NCBI GenBank assembly: GCA_963920765.1
Contig: OY987242.1
Span: 4,986,789-5,050,788 of the forward strand
Source of the DNA: Ulota crispa
Taxonomy: Eukaryota > Streptophyta > Bryopsida > Orthotrichales > Orthotrichaceae
Length of the DNA stretch: 64,000 bases
Direction: 5' to 3'
The notes under the pieces are model-generated. The model had not been told where the DNA came from and ran no database searches. It was given only the letters and a program-made list of their open reading frames with translations. The position numbers and the translations under genes are program-made. Numbering within the stretch: the stretch's first letter is position 1; each line of letters opens with the position of its first letter. Shown here piece after piece: positions 57,951 through 64,000 of this stretch.

Positions 57951-59800
57951 TAACCATGTTTGGTACTGGCAACACTCATTACCACCTATAACATTACTCC
58001 TCCACAACGCAAAATAGTCTTATTGACACTAATTGTCATCATCAACACTATTTGTTTTTTAATTCCAACTAGAACTTTTGAATTAGTACCACAACAATCA
58101 AGCTTGCATCAAACCACTACCCAAAATCAACACTCTTTGTCGACGGTAACATTAGGCGGTTTCAAATATCTCAAAAAAATGGTGAATGAATGGTGGTGAA
58201 TGAGTAATCATTCATTGATGAACATGAAGTCACAGAAGTGAACCTCCCATGAGGACCTCCAAGAGGTTTTCATGGCTTGTTCACTGGTGAACGTGAAGCC
58301 GCTACCTCCCTCCTTGCCTCTCCCTCTTGCTCAGTGCTTGTTTGTCTCTCTCCCGCTCCCAGCCTCTCACTCTAAACCTCGCTCCAATTTTGTTGTGTAA
58401 GATTCTCATGCAATTGATAATCATAATTTGTGTTTTTAGATATTAGCAAGATTTGAAGGGTGTTGATTGCGTAACATTTTTGTTGAATAAATGTTTCTTG
58501 GTCAAGATTAGGGTTTGGTTTTAGCACCATGAGTATGATGAATTTGTGTAGAAAGCCCGTGCAGATTTGCCTGCTTTTCTAGGAGCTAGGATGTTGAGCA
58601 AGGCACAAGTGGATAAAAAGGATTGGCCAAGTCTTAATTCCTTGTTTGTGAGCATGCATGAAGCATCAGAGAGCTTGCGTTGCGGATTGAGCATGAATAT
58701 TGTCTTGGAGACTTGTGTCCGCAAGGTTCGGTACTTGAGGCAAGGCATTGTTCTTTTGTCACAATTTCATATTGCTTCATTGAGAAATTTTGGTTTAAAG
58801 CACTAACACTTTTTACGTTGAATATTGTTAGAATGCTCAAATTTATATGTATTTATTAGCAAACCAAAGAAGATTCTAGTGCACCAAGGAATGTTTTGTT
58901 TGAATGGATTATGCAAAATTTATCAATGTTCAAAGCTTCTCTTGACCTAAATCTTGCAAGAATTCAAAAGTTTAGGTTCTCGTGTTAGTTTTATATGCAT
59001 TTTGCAAAAGTCTGGAATGTCATGTTTTGGGACATGTCACAATTAGGTTCCTCTGGCAAATTGAGAAGAGTGGCGGCTGTATGGGAAGAAATCTGCCTGT
59101 ACTTTTGATCTCAACAAGTTTCTTGTAGTGCACACATTTCTACAGGTTGCAACAAAGTGCCAGCTTTGCTCAATTTGCAAAAAGCTCTAAGGTTCACCAT
59201 GCTTCTTGTGCAAATTGAATCCAAGGCCATGTTGCAAAGCTAGCAAATCCCTTGCAATAACATTTGCATTCCTCATATTCTTCCCAAAACCATAAATTCT
59301 CCTTAATATTGTCACAACTTGCCCTACATTCTTTTGTCAGGTCATCATCTTTGGATCTCAGATTCTCCCACTTTGAATGTCATGCGTTTTTGGGAAATAA
59401 GCCTTAAGCCTTTTCCGGGTTGTAGTTTTGGGATTCATAACAATAGCAAAATTCAAGAAGAGGATATTTACCATAGTTTCTAACAAAAACACTTACAAAC
59501 AAAAGCAAACATTGGCAAAAACAAAATTGCGATGAATGAGAAACGACAATGGTGGAACTAAAAGGATTTATATTAGCTTGCGAGATAGAATGGTGATTGT
59601 GGGCAAAGTTGAAGGGGTCGTGAGTAGTTCATTAGGGTGTGAATATTTGAATGGGTCAGGGGACATGAACGGTGGCTTGGCTCAGTTGTTCACCAATTTA
59701 ATTCACGTGAACAAAATTGGTGATGAATGGCATATTTCAAATCCCTATTCATTTGACTGTCCACTCAGAAATAAGAGTGAGTTGTCATGATAGGCCAAAT
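57951..59800. other. Intergenic DNA upstream of the tubulin island
   Basis: CT-rich at about 58,300-58,380 (CTCCCTCTTGCTC, TCTCTCTCCCGCTCCC). Frames of about 79 codons at 57,960-58,199 and 58,567-58,806 match nothing I know. No repeat ends found. Confidence 0.35.
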
Positions 59801-60282
59801 AACGCTACGTGTACGACCGTGGCACTGCATATCGTTATTACTGCAGCAAGGCAAGGGGAGCGTGCGCTTGATGGTTTCTTGCTCCGCGGTGGTGCCTCGG
59901 ACCCTCGGATGCACGAAGGAGGGCGGGGGGAAGTTCAAATTGCCGAACGGCGCACCGGGCACCGCCCATCGCCGGTGACCCAACGGCAGCCGCCCCGGGT
60001 GCGAGCCAGCGGGTACCGGCCCAGCCGGTGCCGCCAATGAGGCGTCGTCTCTCCCGGGCCATAAGGCTGGCAGGCGAGCTCTTGGAGCTGCCATAGCCGC
60101 AGTGCTGCACCGTTCGCACTTCTTGGAGGCGTCTTCGTACACGCCTACCTCGAAGCTCTTCCAATCTGCCGGCTCCGTCGTCGCCGTCTGCTTTCTGTGG
60201 TTTAGGGGATTGCCTGCGTGCCGCGTTCGATTCGGTACCGTTTGCTGTGGGAGCCTCTGGAGCGTGAGTCGAGCCAGCGACA
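59801..60282 (+). promoter_or_regulatory. GC-rich CpG-dense leader and promoter region of alpha-tubulin
   Basis: Composition switches abruptly from AT-rich to CpG-rich at about 59,800 and stays so through the coding exons. It must contain the 5-prime untranslated leader and core promoter, because the initiator ATG is at 60,283. No TATA box is obvious close to the gene. Long open frames on both strands here follow from low AT content. The exact transcription start cannot be read. Confidence 0.5.
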
Positions 60283-61843
<1,561 letters not shown>

Positions 61844-62477
61844 GAGTCTTGATGTCTGTAGGGCGTGGTGTCTATCTGTAATGGGTCGCAGTCGTGCGTG
61901 CGGAACTGGTTTTTGTAAATGGCACTACCATAACGTTGTGACTCTTCCCCTTACCTTGTATCCACGTATGTTTGAATAACTGCTGGAATGTGTAGAGTCT
62001 ATTTGGCTGGTGCTGGTCTTTGGTTAACCGCGGGGGCTCCGAGGACGCGCTTCGTAGCTCTACAGCTGAAGAGCGAAGACGGGCAGCAGTCGGGAGTGTT
62101 TGCTGTGTTTTACCGTGGGATGTCACGACGGTCAGATTTCTTGGGGTAGTTATCACGTAAAATTGCGCCTTGTTCGATTAGCAATCCAGAATCCGTGCCA
62201 ACTGCGGCACAGAAACTCGTTATTGGCCAACACCGATGTGAACATATTATCCTGATTTGTCACAATTGTAATCTCATGTCGCATGAAATCCGAGAAATCT
62301 TGATATAAATTGGGTGGTGTCATTTTGTGGCAGAATGATAACTTCGTGCTCTGCAGAAGTTTTGGACGTTGTCTGCATAGTTTTGTTCGTTGACTGTCAT
62401 GCTTTCTCGGACCTTCCGCAGCATCCAAAGTTCTTGATGCGCGTCCCTGTGAGTTGTATTTACATCTTTAAATTTTA
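61844..62477 (+). other. 3-prime flank of alpha-tubulin
   Basis: Should contain the 3-prime untranslated region. TGTAA motifs occur at 61,876 and 61,914; TGTAA acts as a poly(A) signal in some green algae, and no AATAAA is apparent nearby. GC falls back to the background by about 62,160. No second gene seen. Confidence 0.5.
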
Positions 62478-62912
62478 TTAACCCATTAACGTTTGGTCCA
62501 CCATTTCGTGTTCGATTTCGACTGTTCTCAGTTTGTGGAGAGACCGTGAGAGCATGTCAGAGAATTTGATGACGTGGCAAAGGGGAGGGGTATGGGGAAT
62601 TGGAGAGTGTAGAGTGATGAGTGTAGGGCAATATGCATGCCAATTTGAGGTGGCATGTGGTTTCAGATTTGAAAAAACTAAAAGTATATGGGTGCAAAAT
62701 TTACAACTTATTGCAAAAAGATTGTCATAACAACTACGAAGTGAGTAGAAGGCATGATGCATAATAGTAGTTTGTGCGAGACACGTTTATTTGTTTGGTC
62801 AAATCTGTGGTATATGTGTGTGTTGGATAGTTTCAAAATTTTCTCCAAGTGGTTGTACAAACAATTCTCTACCCCCTACCCCTTGAATCGACCACAGTCG
62901 TCGAAGGGTTAA
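62478..62912. mobile_element. TTAA-flanked element, 435 bp
   Basis: TTAA at 62,478-62,481 and 62,909-62,912. The left end TTAACCCATTAACGTTTGG and right end GTCGTCGAAGGGTTAA share TTAACCC and an ACG step. Closest TTAA element to the tubulin gene, about 630 bp beyond its stop codon. Confidence 0.55.
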
Positions 62913-63550
62913 GGTATTGTGCAGTTGGGATAGCACGAAGTTTGGCTCGTCCATGAGCTACCTCGTAATGTTGATATGAAGTAGCCCCCGTATCTGTGAA
63001 ATTGTATGTGTGTTAGGGCATCTTTTGCAGCACGTTTTTCAAGCCCTGGAAAAATGAGGTTTCACAGGGAGAATGATGCGAATCTTCATGGCAAGATTTG
63101 AAGTTCTCCTACAACCCTAGTGGTTTTAGGGCATGCACCTGTATTATAACAAATTGCATGAGTACACTTAGGCTTTGGAGTGGGGTTGTGTTCATTATGG
63201 AGTGGGGTCGGGCTTGAAGAGTGATTGGCAGGGATCTTGGAGGAGGTCCGAAGAAAGCTTGAATTTGATGGGAACAAGGGTCCATCTAAAGGCCCCACAA
63301 CTTACACAAAGACGCATCGAGTGATGTTGGGGACTTGAAACGTGAAAGCCATTACGAATAGGGAGTGCAGGGCTATTTTGACGTGCTGCAATAGATGCTC
63401 TTATATCGTACATATTGGAAGGAGTTTTCCAATGTGAAATGCATATTTTTGGGGCATTGGGCACTACGGTTCACATCCCATCTTTGTAAATCCCATCTTA
63501 GCATGAGATCCTATCAACAAATTGGAGTACTGAAGGATGGCTTGTGCTTC
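62913..63550. other. Intergenic DNA
   Basis: Two short - strand frames (63,086-63,464) not recognised. Confidence 0.35.
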
Positions 63551-64000
63551 TTAACCCTTTAAGGACCACACCCATTTTCACAAAATCCACTAGAAACAGG
63601 GGCTGTAAGCTTAGATGTGCAATTAACTCAAATATGGACCCATTTTCAATAATCCAATTGTACAAATGGGAAGTACACCTTGTTCACTTTAAAACACCAA
63701 AATTTTAGCTAGATCTATTGTTGGAGGTGAAACATTATAATGATGGAGCGAGCTGTATGCAGAAAATCTCTTGTGTTTCATGCTTGTGTGGTTTTGAATG
63801 TTACCGCTTCATGCAAGCTTTGATTGAAAAGAGCCTTACATTTCTAGAAAGCAAGGTTTCCCACCTTTCCAACAAGACTAGTTTCACACAAAACAGACAA
63901 AAATAGCAATCACAAGGTGTAGCTAAGTGGACAAAAAGGGTCAAAAATCCCATTTTCTTTGCAACTCTAAAACAATTCTACAAGAAATTTGATAACTGTT
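63551..64000. mobile_element. TTAA-type element, family D (copy D2), truncated by window end
   Basis: The left end TTAACCCTTTAAGGACCACA and the following 450 bp are strongly similar to 18,783-19,240. The right end lies beyond the window. Confidence 0.85.

Overview
The window is eukaryotic nuclear DNA, most probably from a streptophyte (a charophyte alga or a non-seed land plant; the species cannot be fixed from the sequence). Three things point that way: an alpha-tubulin of plant type at the right end, an interstitial stretch of the plant-type telomere repeat (CCCTAAA)n near 39.1 kb, and a mobile-element mix of CACTA-, MULE-, Harbinger- and mariner-like foldbacks plus a chromodomain Ty3/gypsy retrotransposon. 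The bulk is AT-rich with no long open frames. There is one 200-base assembly gap at 9,654-9,853.

The only intact protein-coding gene I can support is alpha-tubulin (60,283-61,843, + strand, two exons, 451 residues), in a GC-rich island of about 2 kb. Two other coding relics are recognisable. One is a degenerate chromovirus on the - strand (30,745-36,370) with both LTRs and a perfect 5-bp target duplication. The other is a dead Tc1/mariner transposase on the - strand (50,391-51,389) with four in-frame stops, all TAG.

Most of the rest is explained by short non-autonomous DNA elements defined here by terminal inverted repeats and target duplications. The most striking set is a superfamily of about 19 insertions bounded by TTAA and ending in CCCCTAAA-like inverted repeats, which is piggyBac-like architecture. 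Others are GGG..CCC foldbacks with 9-bp duplications (MULE-like), CACTA-ended foldbacks with 3-bp duplications, TA-flanked mariner/Stowaway-like families, a TAA-flanked Harbinger-like element, and an ACACCATATT family with 5-bp duplications.

Layout: 0-10 kb holds tandem repeats, foldbacks and two nests (4.46-5.14 and 6.0-7.3 kb). 10-18 kb holds a near-continuous chain of TTAA elements, some sharing one TTAA. 18-22.8 kb is a four-level nest followed by a two-level nest. 23-30.7 kb has scattered elements, a GC-rich unassigned segment (24.15-24.7 kb) and a G-rich minisatellite. 30.7-36.4 kb is the retrotransposon. 37-49 kb is sparse, with telomere-like DNA and several foldbacks. 50-58 kb has the mariner relic and TA- and TAA-flanked families. 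59.8-61.9 kb is the tubulin island. 62.5-64 kb holds two more TTAA elements, the last running off the window. I saw no convincing tRNA, rRNA or CRISPR array.
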